The translations under genes and the position numbers were made by a program. A stretch of DNA of 64,000 bases. Source: Bacillota bacterium. GTDB lineage: Bacteria; Actinomycetota; Aquicultoria; Aquicultorales; Aquicultoraceae. Positions 44,782 through 54,242 of this stretch are shown here, one piece after another (position 1 is the first letter of the stretch; every line of letters begins with the position of its first letter). The notes under the pieces are model-generated. The model was not told the origin of the DNA. It did no database searches and saw nothing but the letters and a program-made list of their open reading frames with translations. Location: the NCBI GenBank assembly GCA_023511485.1, contig JAIMBH010000008.1, forward strand, positions 18,372-82,371. The letters run 5' to 3'.

Positions 44782-45308
44782 AAAACATCGCGTTAGTCGG
44801 GTTTATGGGCTCCGGTAAAAGTACGATCGGTAATATTATTGCAAAAAGGATTGGATATTCATATATCGACGTTGATAAGCGCATAGAGGAAAAGACCGGA
44901 AGGACGATCTCGGATATATTCAGGAAGGACGGTGAGAATACATTCCGGCGAATAGAAGCCGCGGTGTTAAAAGATGTCCTCAAAAGCACAGCTGCAGTGA
45001 TATCTTGTGGTGGTGGTATCGTCATCCAGAAGGAAAACAGAAGGCTCCTAAAGCAAGGTTCGTTAGTTGTCTATCTGAAGGCAGAACCAGAGGAAATTTA
45101 TAGGAGGGTAGGCAACACCGGAAGGGAGCGCCCGCTTCTTAAGGTAGATGACCCGCAGGCGGAGATAAATAGGCTACTTAAAGAAAGAGAGCCTGTTTAC
45201 CAAGAGGTAGCAGATATAGTCGTTGACACCACCGGAAGAACGGCAAGCGAAGCGGCTGAATTAGTTATAAAAGAATTAGAACTAAGAGATTATAGGCAAA
45301 GGTGTTAG
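44778..45308 (+). CDS. aroK: Shikimate kinase
   Basis: Phosphorylates shikimate with ATP (176 aa). The P-loop is GFMGSGKSTIG. YIDVDKRIEEKTGRTI carries the substrate-binding Asp, FRRIEAAVL the Arg, and VISCGGGIVI the Gly-rich block. The lid NTGRERPLL contains the usual Arg. It starts with TTG inside the aroC stop (TTGA) and runs into aroB, so it is translationally coupled at both ends. Confidence 0.96.
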   Translation: MKNIALVGFMGSGKSTIGNIIAKRIGYSYIDVDKRIEEKTGRTISDIFRKDGENTFRRIEAAVLKDVLKSTAAVISCGGGIVIQKENRRLLKQGSLVVYLKAEPEEIYRRVGNTGRERPLLKVDDPQAEINRLLKEREPVYQEVADIVVDTTGRTASEAAELVIKELELRDYRQRC

Positions 45309-45310
45309 GC

Positions 45311-46402
45311 TTGATAAAGCAGGTAGTTAATATATCGCTTGGTACAAGAAGTTATCCAATATATATTGGCGACAATATTCTTCACGGCTTCGTAGAGAAG
45401 CTTGAAGAGAGGTTTGAGCATGCAAAGGCAGCTATAATCACCAACTCAACGGTGTGGGACCTGTATGGGAATCAGATAACTGAATCTTTAATATCGGAGG
45501 CGGTTGATTATGAGCTGATACTGGTTCCGGATGGCGAGAATGCAAAATCACTGAGTATTGCAGAGCGGATCTATGGCGAGCTGATAAGCAAAGGCTTTGA
45601 GAGGAAAGATGTTATTATCGCATGTGGCGGAGGAGTAGTTGGAGATTTGGCGGGCTTTGTGGCCGCTACATACGAGAGGGGAGTGCCCTTTGTCCAGGTA
45701 CCTACTACTTTACTCGCGCAGGTCGATAGCAGTGTAGGAGGGAAAGTTGCTGTAAACCATGAGCTTGGAAAGAACATGATTGGTGCTTTTTACCAACCAT
45801 CGTTTGTTTATATAGACGTTGCTACGCTAAAAACTCTTCCTGCGACTGAGTTCTCGGGGGGTATGGCTGAAGTAATCAAGTATGCCTTCATAAAGGGAGA
45901 GCCGCTTTTAAGTCTCGTAAAGGAAAATAAGCAGAAAATACTTGACAAAGAAATGGATACTCTGGCTGAAGTAGTTAAGATGTGCTGTGCGATTAAAGGT
46001 ACGATTGTTGAGCAGGACGAGCGAGATGCTGGAATAAGGGCTTACCTGAACTACGGACATACTCTTGCGCACGCTATTGAATCTATAACTAAATATGATT
46101 ATCCACATGGGCAGGCGGTTGCAATAGGTATGGTCTTTGCTGCGAGGCTTGGCCAGAGACTCGGGATGCTAACGGAAGCTGACGTCGAGCTTCACAGAAG
46201 GTTGATATCGGCGTACGGCCTTCCGGCATCTATTTCTTCTGCAAAACCAGAAGATCTTGTTCGCGTTATGAAGAGGGACAAAAAGAGGGTTGGAGGAGGC
46301 CACATTTTCGTTCTCTTAGATGGAATTGGCAATCCAGTTGTGCGAAACATCGATGAAGAGTTTTTGGTCTCTACCCTTAGAGATTTTTTGAAAGAGGTAT
46401 AG
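45311..46402 (+). CDS. aroB: 3-Dehydroquinate synthase
   Basis: NAD- and metal-dependent cyclase that makes 3-dehydroquinate from DAHP. NAD-binding [20 protein letters not shown] and [20 protein letters not shown] are intact. Metal ligands lie in [10 protein letters not shown] and in the two His blocks [12 protein letters not shown] and [15 protein letters not shown] at 45311 lies eight bases from AAAGGTG and gives the usual start [10 protein letters not shown] (about 363 aa). A GTG at 45302 overlapping aroK is an alternative. Confidence 0.95.
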   Translation: MIKQVVNISLGTRSYPIYIGDNILHGFVEKLEERFEHAKAAIITNSTVWDLYGNQITESLISEAVDYELILVPDGENAKSLSIAERIYGELISKGFERKDVIIACGGGVVGDLAGFVAATYERGVPFVQVPTTLLAQVDSSVGGKVAVNHELGKNMIGAFYQPSFVYIDVATLKTLPATEFSGGMAEVIKYAFIKGEPLLSLVKENKQKILDKEMDTLAEVVKMCCAIKGTIVEQDERDAGIRAYLNYGHTLAHAIESITKYDYPHGQAVAIGMVFAARLGQRLGMLTEADVELHRRLISAYGLPASISSAKPEDLVRVMKRDKKRVGGGHIFVLLDGIGNPVVRNIDEEFLVSTLRDFLKEV

Positions 46403-46403
46403 G

Positions 46404-46871
46404 ATGGCAAAGATTCTTGTGATTCATGGGCCGAACCTGAATCTGCTTGGAAGGCGCGAGGTTGAAGTATACGGAACTCTAACCCTTGATGAAATAAACG
46501 AGCGGATTAATGAGGAAGCCTCCCGCTATGGTCTGGATACTGAATTCTTTCAATCCAACCACGAGGGAGAAATTGTGGATAAGATACAGGCGGCTGTCGG
46601 CAACGCTGATTGCATAATAATAAATCCGGGTGCATACACGCACTACAGTATCGCTATTAGAGATGCGCTTGCTGCAGTCAGCATACCAGCCATTGAAGTT
46701 CATCTATCGAATATACATGCGCGCGAGGAATTCAGACATAAATCAGTAACCGCGCCGGTTTCACTGGGGCAGATTGCTGGTTTTGGAGCATTGAGCTATG
46801 TACTTGCGGTGAGAGCCGCTGCAGAGATAGCTGAGAAGGCCCAAGGCCCAGGTTCCAGGGATCATAGGTAG
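46404..46871 (+). CDS. aroQ: 3-Dehydroquinate dehydratase, type II
   Basis: Dodecameric type II dehydroquinase (155 aa) that makes 3-dehydroshikimate. Motifs are [17 protein letters not shown] with the catalytic Tyr/Arg loop, [17 protein letters not shown] and [16 protein letters not shown]. It lies one base after aroB and is followed by pepQ, the order aroQ-pepQ-efp also known in Bacillus. With AroE, AroC, AroK and AroB, the window covers five of the seven shikimate steps. AroA and DAHP synthase are elsewhere. Confidence 0.97.
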   Translation: MAKILVIHGPNLNLLGRREVEVYGTLTLDEINERINEEASRYGLDTEFFQSNHEGEIVDKIQAAVGNADCIIINPGAYTHYSIAIRDALAAVSIPAIEVHLSNIHAREEFRHKSVTAPVSLGQIAGFGALSYVLAVRAAAEIAEKAQGPGSRDHR

Positions 46872-46872
46872 A

Positions 46873-47982
46873 ATGGAAATTACAAATAAAGTAATCCCTG
46901 ATTATAAGGATAGAGTCAATAAGCTTAGGAAGCGCATGCTCGCTGAGAAAATCGATGCTCTTCTTGTCGTCGAGGCACATAATATCTTTTATTTATCTGG
47001 TTCAAACGGTGGATACACAGGGGCAAGGATATGCTTTGTAGTTGGGGATAAGACATCAACGCTTTTAATCGATCAGCGATACATAACTGAAGCAAAAGAA
47101 AATGCTTTTGCCGATAATATTATCTCATGGAACAAGCCGTCTTATAAAGAGCTTGTAAACGTGGTTAAAAAGCTTGGTGCAAAAAGAATCGGCTTTGAGT
47201 CTATGTACACCACGGTAAAGCAATACGAACGCATGGTCAAAGATTTTGAAGGCTTTGAGCTGGTTGGGGTATCTGGTCTGATAGAAGCCATCAGGGAGAT
47301 TAAAGACCGAAATGAAATAGAAAAGATCAAAAAAGCTGCGCAAATAGGAGACCTAGCGTTTACCCATATACTCAAATTTATAAAATCGGGAATCACTGAA
47401 GCAGATATAGGTATTGAAATCGATTTTTTTATGCGTAAACATGGCGCTGAGAGGGTGAGTTTTGATACCATTGTTGCTTCAGGGCGGAACTCGGCCGTTC
47501 CCCATGCGACAATATCTAGAAAAAAAATCGAACCAGGAGATTTTGTTACGCTTGATTTCGGAGCCGTTGTAGATGGATACCATTCCGATATGACCCGAAC
47601 CGTTGTGGTGGGTCAAGCCAGCCGAAGGCAGAAAAAAATCTATCAAACAGTAAAACAGGCGCAGGCTATGGCACTTGATGTTGTGAAGAGCGGCGCTGTT
47701 TGCAAGGATGTCGATGCTACAGCCAGAGATTTGATTAGGAAAGAGGGTTACGGAAATAAGTTTATCCACAATCTTGGCCATGGGGTTGGTTTGAATGTAC
47801 ATGAGGCTCCAACGCTTGGGCCTGGGAACGAGGATGCATTAAAGACCAACATGGTTGTTACAGTGGAGCCCGGTATTTATATAGCCGGATTTGGCGGTGT
47901 AAGGATTGAGGACCTCATTGTTGTAGCTAAAAATGGTTACAAATTATTGACCCACTCGACGAAAGACCTGCTTGAATTGTAA
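46873..47982 (+). CDS. Xaa-Pro peptidase (M24 family)
   Basis: A creatinase-fold metalloprotease of 369 aa that releases residues before proline. An N-terminal creatinase domain (IDALLVVEAHNIFYLSG) is followed by the pita-bread domain. Its five metal ligands are seen in DFGAVVDGYHSDMTRT (two Asp), GHGVGLNVHE (His), TVEPGIYI (Glu) and VRIEDLIVV (Glu). Its place before efp fits the Bacillus YqhT/PepQ neighbour. It may help recycle proline-rich peptides, but no direct link to EF-P is shown. Confidence 0.94.
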   Translation: MEITNKVIPDYKDRVNKLRKRMLAEKIDALLVVEAHNIFYLSGSNGGYTGARICFVVGDKTSTLLIDQRYITEAKENAFADNIISWNKPSYKELVNVVKKLGAKRIGFESMYTTVKQYERMVKDFEGFELVGVSGLIEAIREIKDRNEIEKIKKAAQIGDLAFTHILKFIKSGITEADIGIEIDFFMRKHGAERVSFDTIVASGRNSAVPHATISRKKIEPGDFVTLDFGAVVDGYHSDMTRTVVVGQASRRQKKIYQTVKQAQAMALDVVKSGAVCKDVDATARDLIRKEGYGNKFIHNLGHGVGLNVHEAPTLGPGNEDALKTNMVVTVEPGIYIAGFGGVRIEDLIVVAKNGYKLLTHSTKDLLEL

Positions 47983-47994
47983 AATGTTCTAGTG

Positions 47995-48015
47995 CTGCAG
48001 TTTACAGTACTGCAG
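47995..48015. other. Hairpin between pepQ and efp
   Basis: CTGCAGT-TTACAGT-ACTGCAG is a seven-pair stem. Related GCAGCACTGC words follow at about 48105-48122. There is no T run. The rest of the 178-base gap shows no clear element apart from a GGAGG site for efp. Confidence 0.4.
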
Positions 48016-48160
48016 TGATGCATAAAATTCGTTATATTGAAGCTACATGTGCCATTATTTATCGGTTAGTAATCCTATAAGCAATTTATAAATCGTAAAA
48101 CCGCAGCACTGCGACATGCAGCACTGAGAAACGATCTATAAATATTTTGGAGGTTTTTAG

Positions 48161-48718
48161 ATGATAACAACTGCGCAATTTAAGAATGGGCTTACAATTG
48201 AGATCGATGGTACGATCTACCAGATTGTGGAGTTTCAGCATGTAAAGCCTGGGAAAGGCAGTGCATTCGTTCGCACAAAGCTTAAGAACTTTAAAACAGG
48301 TGCCGTTATCGATAAAACATTTAGAGCTGGAGAGAGCGTTGAGCAGGCAATCGTAAACAGAAGGCCAATGCAATATCTCTATAATGACGGTGCCGATTAC
48401 CATTTTATGGATACCGAGACCTATGAGCAAATCAGTATAGCGCAGACCAATTTAGCGGAAGAATCAAAATACTTGAAAGAGAATATGAATGTTCTGATAG
48501 CCATGCATGAGGGGCAGCCTATCGGCGTTGACCTTCCAACAGCTGTAGAGCTCGAGGTCACGCATACTGAGCCTGGCGTAAAAGGCAATACCGCTAGTGG
48601 TGCCACTAAGCCTGCAACCCTTGAAACAGGCCTGGTAATACAGGTACCCCTATTTATAAATAATGGCGATATAGTAAAAGTGGATACCCGAACGGGCGAA
48701 TATATAACAAGAGTCTAA
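48161..48718 (+). CDS. efp: Elongation factor P
   Basis: Rescues ribosomes stalled at proline stretches (185 aa). Domain I carries the loop [14 protein letters not shown] with Lys32 at the tip, the residue modified in other bacteria. Neither the E. coli-type (epmA/epmB) nor other modification genes are in view. Domain III ends in the usual [17 protein letters not shown]. The ATG at 48161 follows GGAGG. Proline runs in the PASTA-PBP linker and CAP tail are possible targets. Confidence 0.97.
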   Translation: MITTAQFKNGLTIEIDGTIYQIVEFQHVKPGKGSAFVRTKLKNFKTGAVIDKTFRAGESVEQAIVNRRPMQYLYNDGADYHFMDTETYEQISIAQTNLAEESKYLKENMNVLIAMHEGQPIGVDLPTAVELEVTHTEPGVKGNTASGATKPATLETGLVIQVPLFINNGDIVKVDTRTGEYITRV

Positions 48719-48900
48719 TTAGAGATCAGAAACAAACAGCCGGAAGCAGAAAACAAGAATCAAGGAACAAAAACAGGTTTGCGGGCTCAGGAAATTTCCT
48801 TACAGCAAGCAACAATGCAGACAACAAAGCGATCTTAACATGATTTCTAAGGGTACGAAGCATCGGTCTTGCTTCTAGCCGCTGATAAGTGCAAAAGTTC

Positions 48901-48929
48901 TTCACTGCCAGGTAAAAATAAAGTATAAT
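48901..48929 (+). promoter_or_regulatory. Sigma-70-type promoter for the carboxylase genes
   Basis: TTCACT-N17-TATAAT, with a perfect -10 and four of six matches at -35. It lies about 60 bases before the carboxyltransferase start and directly before an inverted repeat. Confidence 0.6.
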
Positions 48930-48937
48930 ATTGACAG

Positions 48938-48964
48938 TTACCCCATCCATTTTGGATGGGGTAA
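48938..48964 (+). promoter_or_regulatory. 11-bp inverted repeat at the carboxylase transcript start
   Basis: TTACCCCATCC-ATTTT-GGATGGGGTAA is perfect over eleven pairs. It starts about where the transcript should begin, so it could be an operator over the start site or a 5' stem-loop in the mRNA. It does not match the known BirA operator words. Confidence 0.6.
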
Positions 48965-48987
48965 TAAAGTATGAAATAGGTGCATAA

Positions 48988-50829
48988 ATGAAGGCTAAAT
49001 CTGTAAAAGTTACCGATACCACGCTCAGAGATGCGCACCAGTCCTTATGGGCGACGAGGATGCGCACGGACGATATGTTAAAAATCCTAGATCAGATCGA
49101 CCGTATTGGATATTGGTCGCTTGAAACCTGGGGAGGCGCAACTTTTGATGCAACTTTGCGCTTTCTTGATGAAAATCCATGGGATAGGCTTCGCGTCATA
49201 AAGAAGCATGCGCCAAGAACGCCTCTACAGATGTTATTGCGTGGGCAGAACCTAGTTGGCTATCGTCAGTACCCCGATGATATTGTAAGAAGGTTTGTGC
49301 GCGAATCCGTAAAGAATGGAATGAATATCTTCAGGGTATTTGACGCTCTAAACGATACCAGAAACTTAAAAGTGGCTATTGAAGCTGTAAAAGAGGCGGG
49401 GGGCCACGCCCAGGGTGCGGTATGCTACACAATAAGCCCGGTTCACACGCTGGAGCATTATATCGAAACTGCCCTAGAGCTGGTGGATATGGGCGTTGAT
49501 TCGATATGCATAAAGGATATGGCGGCTCTCCTTACCCCCTACAGGACTTATAAATTGGTAGAGAGATTGAGAAAAGAAATAGAGCTGCCCATTGATTTAC
49601 ATTGTCATTATATAGGCGGCATGGCCCCGATGAACTACTTGAAGGCAATAGAAGCGGGCGTGGACATAATTGATACGGCGACTGTCCCACTTGCATTCGG
49701 CAATTCGCAACCGGCAATTGAGATGATTGCCGCTGCCTTAAAGGATACCCCATATGATACTGGCTTTGACCTAGAAGAGCTGTTTAGCATAGCAAAGTAC
49801 TGGGAGGATGTTCGCGCAAAACGAGGCTTCCAGCGAGGCATAACATCGCTTACTCATATGCAGGTATTTTCGCATCAGGTTCCAGGCGGAATGCTGTCAA
49901 ATCTTTATAGCCAGCTGGAGCAGCAGAAGGCTCTCGACAGGATGAACGAAGTGCTTGAGGAAATACCGAGGGTAAGGGCTGAAGTTGGATATCCGCCGCT
50001 GGTTACGCCGATGAGCCAGATCGTAGGGACGCAAGCGGTACTGAATGTGCTTACCGGCAAGAGGTGGGCGATAATCCCTGATGAGATGAAGCAGTACGTA
50101 AAAGGATTGTATGGGCGGCCACCAGGTCCAATCGACAAAGACGTACAGGCGAAGATTCTGGGTGACGAGAAGCCAATCACCTGCAGGCCGGCCGATTTAA
50201 TAACCGAAACTTTTGAAGATTATGCAAAGGCAATAGGAGACCTGGCAAAAAACGAGGAAGATGTGCTAACGTATGCATTGTTCCCAAATGAAGCACGAAA
50301 GTACCTCGAGGCGCACACTGAAGGCGCCGAAAAAGCGGTCTTTATGATGAGTGAAGAGATCAGGGCCGTCAAGGAGGACGGATATATGGATGTAAATCAA
50401 GTTCGAGAGCTAATAAAACTTCTTGAGGAAAGTGATGTTTCGGAAGTTGTTGTAGAAGAAGATGGCGTAAAGATATCTGTAAGAAAGGGATTTCCTCTTG
50501 CGGTAGAATCTGCATCATTTACCTCTAAGGGCGGTAACACAGAATCAGCTCAAGTCGCTCCGACTCAAGAAAAGAGTTATCCGGCACATTGGAAAGAGAT
50601 CACCGCACCAATGGTTGGAACTTTTTATAGAGCGCCGTCCCCGGATGCCGATCCATTTGTTAAGGTTGGAGACGAGGTTGTAGAAGGACAGACGCTCTGC
50701 ATCGTTGAGGCAATGAAATTAATGAACGAGTTGGCGGCAGAAGAAAGAGGCATAATAAGAGAGATTCTTGTAGAAAATGGGCATCCGGTTGAGTACGGGC
50801 AGTTACTGTTTCTTTATGAACCAATCTAA
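48988..50829 (+). CDS. Carboxyltransferase-BCCP fusion (PycB/OadA-type domain fused to AccB)
   Basis: A 613-aa biotin enzyme subunit. Residues 1 to about 460 are a PycB/OadA/5S-type carboxyltransferase: [31 protein letters not shown] with the carboxylated Lys, and [12 protein letters not shown] with metal His. From residue about 467 the protein reads like a whole Acc[21 protein letters not shown], then a linker, then [17 protein letters not shown] and the biotin site VEAMKLMNE. The AccB part keeps its own ATG and Shine-Dalgarno site inside the gene. With accC downstream it should form a pyruvate/oxaloacetate-type carboxylase. It sits where Bacillus has plain accB. Confidence 0.92.
   Translation: MKAKSVKVTDTTLRDAHQSLWATRMRTDDMLKILDQIDRIGYWSLETWGGATFDATLRFLDENPWDRLRVIKKHAPRTPLQMLLRGQNLVGYRQYPDDIVRRFVRESVKNGMNIFRVFDALNDTRNLKVAIEAVKEAGGHAQGAVCYTISPVHTLEHYIETALELVDMGVDSICIKDMAALLTPYRTYKLVERLRKEIELPIDLHCHYIGGMAPMNYLKAIEAGVDIIDTATVPLAFGNSQPAIEMIAAALKDTPYDTGFDLEELFSIAKYWEDVRAKRGFQRGITSLTHMQVFSHQVPGGMLSNLYSQLEQQKALDRMNEVLEEIPRVRAEVGYPPLVTPMSQIVGTQAVLNVLTGKRWAIIPDEMKQYVKGLYGRPPGPIDKDVQAKILGDEKPITCRPADLITETFEDYAKAIGDLAKNEEDVLTYALFPNEARKYLEAHTEGAEKAVFMMSEEIRAVKEDGYMDVNQVRELIKLLEESDVSEVVVEEDGVKISVRKGFPLAVESASFTSKGGNTESAQVAPTQEKSYPAHWKEITAPMVGTFYRAPSPDADPFVKVGDEVVEGQTLCIVEAMKLMNELAAEERGIIREILVENGHPVEYGQLLFLYEPI
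50386..50829 (+). CDS. accB: Possible internally initiated BCCP (AccB) within the fusion gene
   Basis: An in-frame ATG at 50386 stands eight bases after AAGGAGG (50371-50377), an ideal ribosome site inside the fusion gene. Starting here would give a 147-aa protein of normal BCCP length with the typical N-terminus [16 protein letters not shown]. It would include the biotin Lys in VEAMKLMNE. It would serve acetyl-CoA carboxylase, while the full-length product carries its own carboxyltransferase. This is an inference from sequence only; the site could be a relic of the fusion event. Confidence 0.55.
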   Translation: MDVNQVRELIKLLEESDVSEVVVEEDGVKISVRKGFPLAVESASFTSKGGNTESAQVAPTQEKSYPAHWKEITAPMVGTFYRAPSPDADPFVKVGDEVVEGQTLCIVEAMKLMNELAAEERGIIREILVENGHPVEYGQLLFLYEPI

Positions 50830-50878
50830 AGCGTTTAGTTATCAGCAAGAATTTAAAAGCTGCTAGCTGAACGTTGAA

Positions 50879-50924
50879 AGCTAATACCTATTAGCTGATA
50901 GAGCTGATAGCTAATAGCTGATAG
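50879..50924. repeat. AGCTGATAG repeats and hairpin before accC
   Basis: AGCTGATAG occurs three times (50893, 50902, 50916), preceded by the inverted repeat AGCTAATA-CC-TATTAGCT (50879-50896). The sequence is low in complexity and its role is unclear. Confidence 0.7.
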
Positions 50925-50986
50925 CTTAAAGTCGCAATTGGTCACAAAACCTCCAAATCAAAATTCAAGGTTTATAGGAGCATAAC

Positions 50987-52333
50987 TTGTTTAAGAAAGT
51001 CTTAATCGCAAACAGAGGTGAGATTGCCGTACGGGTAATTAGGGCGTGCAAGGAGCTCGGGATCCATACGGTTGCCGTTTATTCGGAGGCCGACAGAGAG
51101 GCTCTGCATACCCAGCTTGCCGATGAAGCAGTATGTATTGGCCCGGCACAAAGCCATCAAAGCTATTTAAATATACCAAACATTATAAGTGCGGCTGAGG
51201 TAACCGGTGCGGAAGCGATTCACCCCGGATATGGGTTTCTGGCAGAGAATCCTCAATTTGCAGATATTTGCAGATCTTGCCATATTACTTTTATCGGACC
51301 ATCAGCAGAGGCAATCGAAGCAATGGGCCATAAGTCAGAGGCCAGGCGAAGAATGATGGAGGCTGGTGTGCCGGTTACACCGGGTACAGTAGGTTCCGTA
51401 AAAAGTGAAAAAGAGGCGCAAGAAGCAGCAGAGAGAATTGGTTATCCTGTTATCATAAAAGCATCCGCCGGAGGAGGCGGAAGGGGCATGAGGATTGCAC
51501 AGAATGAGAAGGAGTTACTAAAGTTCTTACAGATGGCGCGATCTGAGGCAAAAGCCGCGTTTGGAAATGCCGACGTCTATATGGAAAAATATGTTGAAGA
51601 GCCTCGTCACGTAGAAGTACAAATTCTTGCCGATTCGCACGGTAATGTTATCCACCTGGGAGAGCGTGATTGCTCGATACAGCGCAGACACCAGAAGCTA
51701 ATTGAAGAATCGCCGTCTCCATCGGTCAGCGATGAGGTAAGAAAAGAGATGGGCGAGGTTGCGGTAAGGGCAGCGAAAGCGGTAGGTTATGTTAATGCCG
51801 GAACCATAGAGTTTCTGGTTGAGCCGAATGGAAACTATTACTTTATGGAGATGAATACGAGGGTTCAAGTCGAGCATCCGGTTACAGAGATGGTAACAGG
51901 GGTCGATATCATAAAGGAGCAGATAAGAATCGCTGCAGGCGAAAAACTTGCCTACCGTCAGGAGGACGTAAAGCAAAACGGCCATGCAATTGAGTTTAGA
52001 ATAAACGCGGAAGATCCCGATAAGAATTTTATCCCGCAAGGTGGTAAGGTTACTCTATATAATCCACCAGGGGGACCGGGCGTAAGAGTTGATAGTCATC
52101 TTTACTCTGGATACGATGTTCCGAATTACTACGATTCGCTTCTAGCTAAGCTAATCGTATGGGGTAAAAATAGGGATGAAGCAATAGCGAGAGGTCGCAG
52201 GGCGCTCGAAGAATGCGTGATCATGGGTCTTGCGACAACAATCCCGTTCCACTTGAAGGTGTTGGAGAACGCATTCTTTAGGGAAGGGGAAGTCTACACA
52301 AATTTCATCTCAAGATGGATGTTAAACGAGTAG
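50987..52333 (+). CDS. accC: Biotin carboxylase
   Basis: ATP-grasp enzyme (448 aa) that carboxylates biotin on BCCP. Motifs are [18 protein letters not shown], the glycine-rich lid [34 protein letters not shown] and [15 protein letters not shown] with the catalytic Glu and Arg. The TTG at 50987 lies behind TAGGAG. It follows the carboxyltransferase-BCCP gene by 157 bases and would supply carboxybiotin to both possible BCCP forms. A separate acetyl-CoA carboxyltransferase (accA/accD) is not in the window. Confidence 0.97.
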   Translation: MFKKVLIANRGEIAVRVIRACKELGIHTVAVYSEADREALHTQLADEAVCIGPAQSHQSYLNIPNIISAAEVTGAEAIHPGYGFLAENPQFADICRSCHITFIGPSAEAIEAMGHKSEARRRMMEAGVPVTPGTVGSVKSEKEAQEAAERIGYPVIIKASAGGGGRGMRIAQNEKELLKFLQMARSEAKAAFGNADVYMEKYVEEPRHVEVQILADSHGNVIHLGERDCSIQRRHQKLIEESPSPSVSDEVRKEMGEVAVRAAKAVGYVNAGTIEFLVEPNGNYYFMEMNTRVQVEHPVTEMVTGVDIIKEQIRIAAGEKLAYRQEDVKQNGHAIEFRINAEDPDKNFIPQGGKVTLYNPPGGPGVRVDSHLYSGYDVPNYYDSLLAKLIVWGKNRDEAIARGRRALEECVIMGLATTIPFHLKVLENAFFREGEVYTNFISRWMLNE

Positions 52334-52386
52334 TGTATTTTAAAGTATCAATCCTCTGTAGTAGGTAGGCAAGTAAGTAGGCAAGC

Positions 52387-52824
52387 ATGATGTCGGAAAG
52401 AAGGAAGGCGCGCAAGGACGCGTTGGAAATCCTTTATGAAAAGGAAATAACGGATCAACCTATTGATGAGATCATAAAAAATCGTGAACTAGCGCGTGGC
52501 GAGGAGCCAAGTGAGTTTACGATGAAGTTGGTAGATGGCGTATATAGACACCAGCAGCAAATCGACAACATAATAAGAGAGCATACCGATAATTGGGCCC
52601 TTGAGAGAATGCCCATCGTTGATAGAAACTTAATTCGGATTGGCTTATATGAAATGCTTTATGAGGAGGATATACCCTATAGCGTTTCGATAAACGAGGC
52701 GGTTGAACTAGCCAAGATATATGGAATGGAAGAGTCGAGCAAGTTTGTAAACGGAATTTTGGGTAGAATTGCATCCGAACTAAAAGAGAAAAATAAGACG
52801 GGCAAGAAAAGAGATGCCAAGTAG
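52387..52824 (+). CDS. nusB: Transcription antitermination factor NusB
   Basis: An RNA-binding all-helical protein (145 aa) of the rRNA antitermination complex with NusE. RRKARKDALEILYE is the basic start. ALERMPIVDRNLIRIGLYEM and PYSVSINEAVELAKIYG are the conserved core, and SSKFVNGILGRI is the end. The tail is Lys-rich. It lies 53 bases after accC in the order accC-nusB known from Bacillus; yqhY and folD, which flank it there, are absent. Confidence 0.96.
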   Translation: MMSERRKARKDALEILYEKEITDQPIDEIIKNRELARGEEPSEFTMKLVDGVYRHQQQIDNIIREHTDNWALERMPIVDRNLIRIGLYEMLYEEDIPYSVSINEAVELAKIYGMEESSKFVNGILGRIASELKEKNKTGKKRDAK

Positions 52825-52922
52825 CAGGATTCAAATCGATACCAGGGTTGTGCAGCAAGTAGCTTTTCACAGGCTGGATTACTGTATAATTGTAGTTGTA
52901 GAAACTAGAATATAAGTTGGTG

Positions 52923-53147
52923 ATGGATTTGGAGAATATAACCTACTCTCAAGCAGTGGATCGACTCGAAGAAATTGCAGAACTGGTAAGAAAAAAAGAA
53001 ATAAGCCTTGAAGAATCGCTTGATCTATTAGAAGAGAGCATCCAACTTGCGGCAATTTGTAATCAGGAGATTGACTATACTGTCTGGCTACCCCAAATAG
53101 AAGAAGAGGAAGAGATCCCGGGGGAGGATATCATAATTGCCGAGTAA
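52923..53147 (+). CDS. xseB: Exodeoxyribonuclease VII small subunit
   Basis: A short helical protein of about 74 aa. TYSQAVDRLEEIAELVRKKE and ISLEESLDLLEESIQLAAIC follow the family pattern closely, and an acidic tail (EEEEEIPGED) follows. The large subunit xseA, normally just upstream, is not next to it or anywhere in the window. The ATG at 52923 is preferred over a TTG two codons earlier, though both have weak ribosome sites. It overlaps ispA by 11 bases. Confidence 0.88.
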   Translation: MDLENITYSQAVDRLEEIAELVRKKEISLEESLDLLEESIQLAAICNQEIDYTVWLPQIEEEEEIPGEDIIIAE

Positions 53148-54015
53148 TTACCCTGAGGACACCAGGCTAATTGTTGAGGAAGGCCTTAAAAAATACTTTC
53201 CTGAAATTCGTTACCCTGAAGAAATTTATGAGGCTATGAAATACAGCCTGTTTTCCGGGGGTAAGCGGTTTAGAGCAGTTCTGGTAATAGAGGCTGCAAA
53301 ATCTCTCGGCGGCAAACCAGAAGATGTTCTTCCGACTGCATGCGCCGCAGAATATATCCACACTTATTCTCTTATCCATGATGACCTCCCAGCGATTGAC
53401 GATGATGACCTAAGAAGAGGTAAACCAACCTGTCACAAGGTGTTTGGTGAGGATATCGCTATTCTTGCGGGCGATGCACTTTTTGCGGAAGCGTTTCGTT
53501 TGATTAGCGCAGAGCAAAAAGCCGGCGATGCTGATATAGTAGTACGCGTTATAAATGAGCTTGCTACGGCATCTGGCGTTACCGGTATGGTTGGGGGGCA
53601 GGTTGTAGATATAAAATCGGAAGGGTTAGAGATTGACGCAGCAACGCTCGATTTTATACATGAGAAGAAGACAGGTGAGCTAATAAAAGCATCGGTTCGT
53701 GCTGGCGCCATGCTTGCCGGTGCAAAAGAAGGTCAGCTAGGCTTTTTGACAGATTATGCGAAATACCTGGGTTTGGCTTTTCAAATCACAGATGATATTT
53801 TAGATGTTATAGGCGATACCTTGGTTTTGGGTAAGACTGTAGGAAGTGACAGCAGGCAAGAAAAGGCGACATATCCCAAAGTACACGGGCTTGAAAAAGC
53901 AAAATACATGGCAAAGCTGATGGCTGATAAAGCTAAAGATGCATTAAGAGAACTAAATGGTTCTGGAAACGTACTGGCCGCGTTGGCAGATTTTGTTTAC
54001 GAACGCGAGTACTAA
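53137..54015 (+). CDS. ispA: Polyprenyl (farnesyl/geranylgeranyl) diphosphate synthase
   Basis: Makes C15-C20 prenyl diphosphates from IPP and allylic partners (292 aa). The first Asp-rich motif is HDDLPAIDDDDLRRGKPT and the second FQITDDILDVIGD. GGKRFRAVLVIEA and GGQVVDIKSEG are also typical. The spacing with two extra residues in the first motif fits the bacterial short-chain (type II) group. The exact chain length is not assigned. The TTG at 53137 follows GGGGGAGGAT. Its position before dxs links it to isoprenoid supply. Confidence 0.94.
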   Translation: MPSNYPEDTRLIVEEGLKKYFPEIRYPEEIYEAMKYSLFSGGKRFRAVLVIEAAKSLGGKPEDVLPTACAAEYIHTYSLIHDDLPAIDDDDLRRGKPTCHKVFGEDIAILAGDALFAEAFRLISAEQKAGDADIVVRVINELATASGVTGMVGGQVVDIKSEGLEIDAATLDFIHEKKTGELIKASVRAGAMLAGAKEGQLGFLTDYAKYLGLAFQITDDILDVIGDTLVLGKTVGSDSRQEKATYPKVHGLEKAKYMAKLMADKAKDALRELNGSGNVLAALADFVYEREY

Positions 54016-54242
54016 GGTGCAGCAAGCACTAAAGTGGAAACTAGCACCAGGTGAATAGGCAGATAATTTAAGAAGATTATATCTTGCAGGTTTTGGAGTG
54101 CATTACAATACTTGAAATAGTATCATTAGCAACAGGCAATCATACTTAGTAGACGAAAGATACGGCTGCTTATTGCTTGAAATGGTGATTTTTAGAAGAA
54201 ACTAAAGGATCTCAGCTGGCTTTATATTTAGACGAGGGTGAT

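Noticed and set aside
50879..50924. AGCTGATAG repeats as an origin or regulator array
   Set aside because: The units are irregular, few and do not match DnaA boxes; low-complexity sequence is the safer reading.
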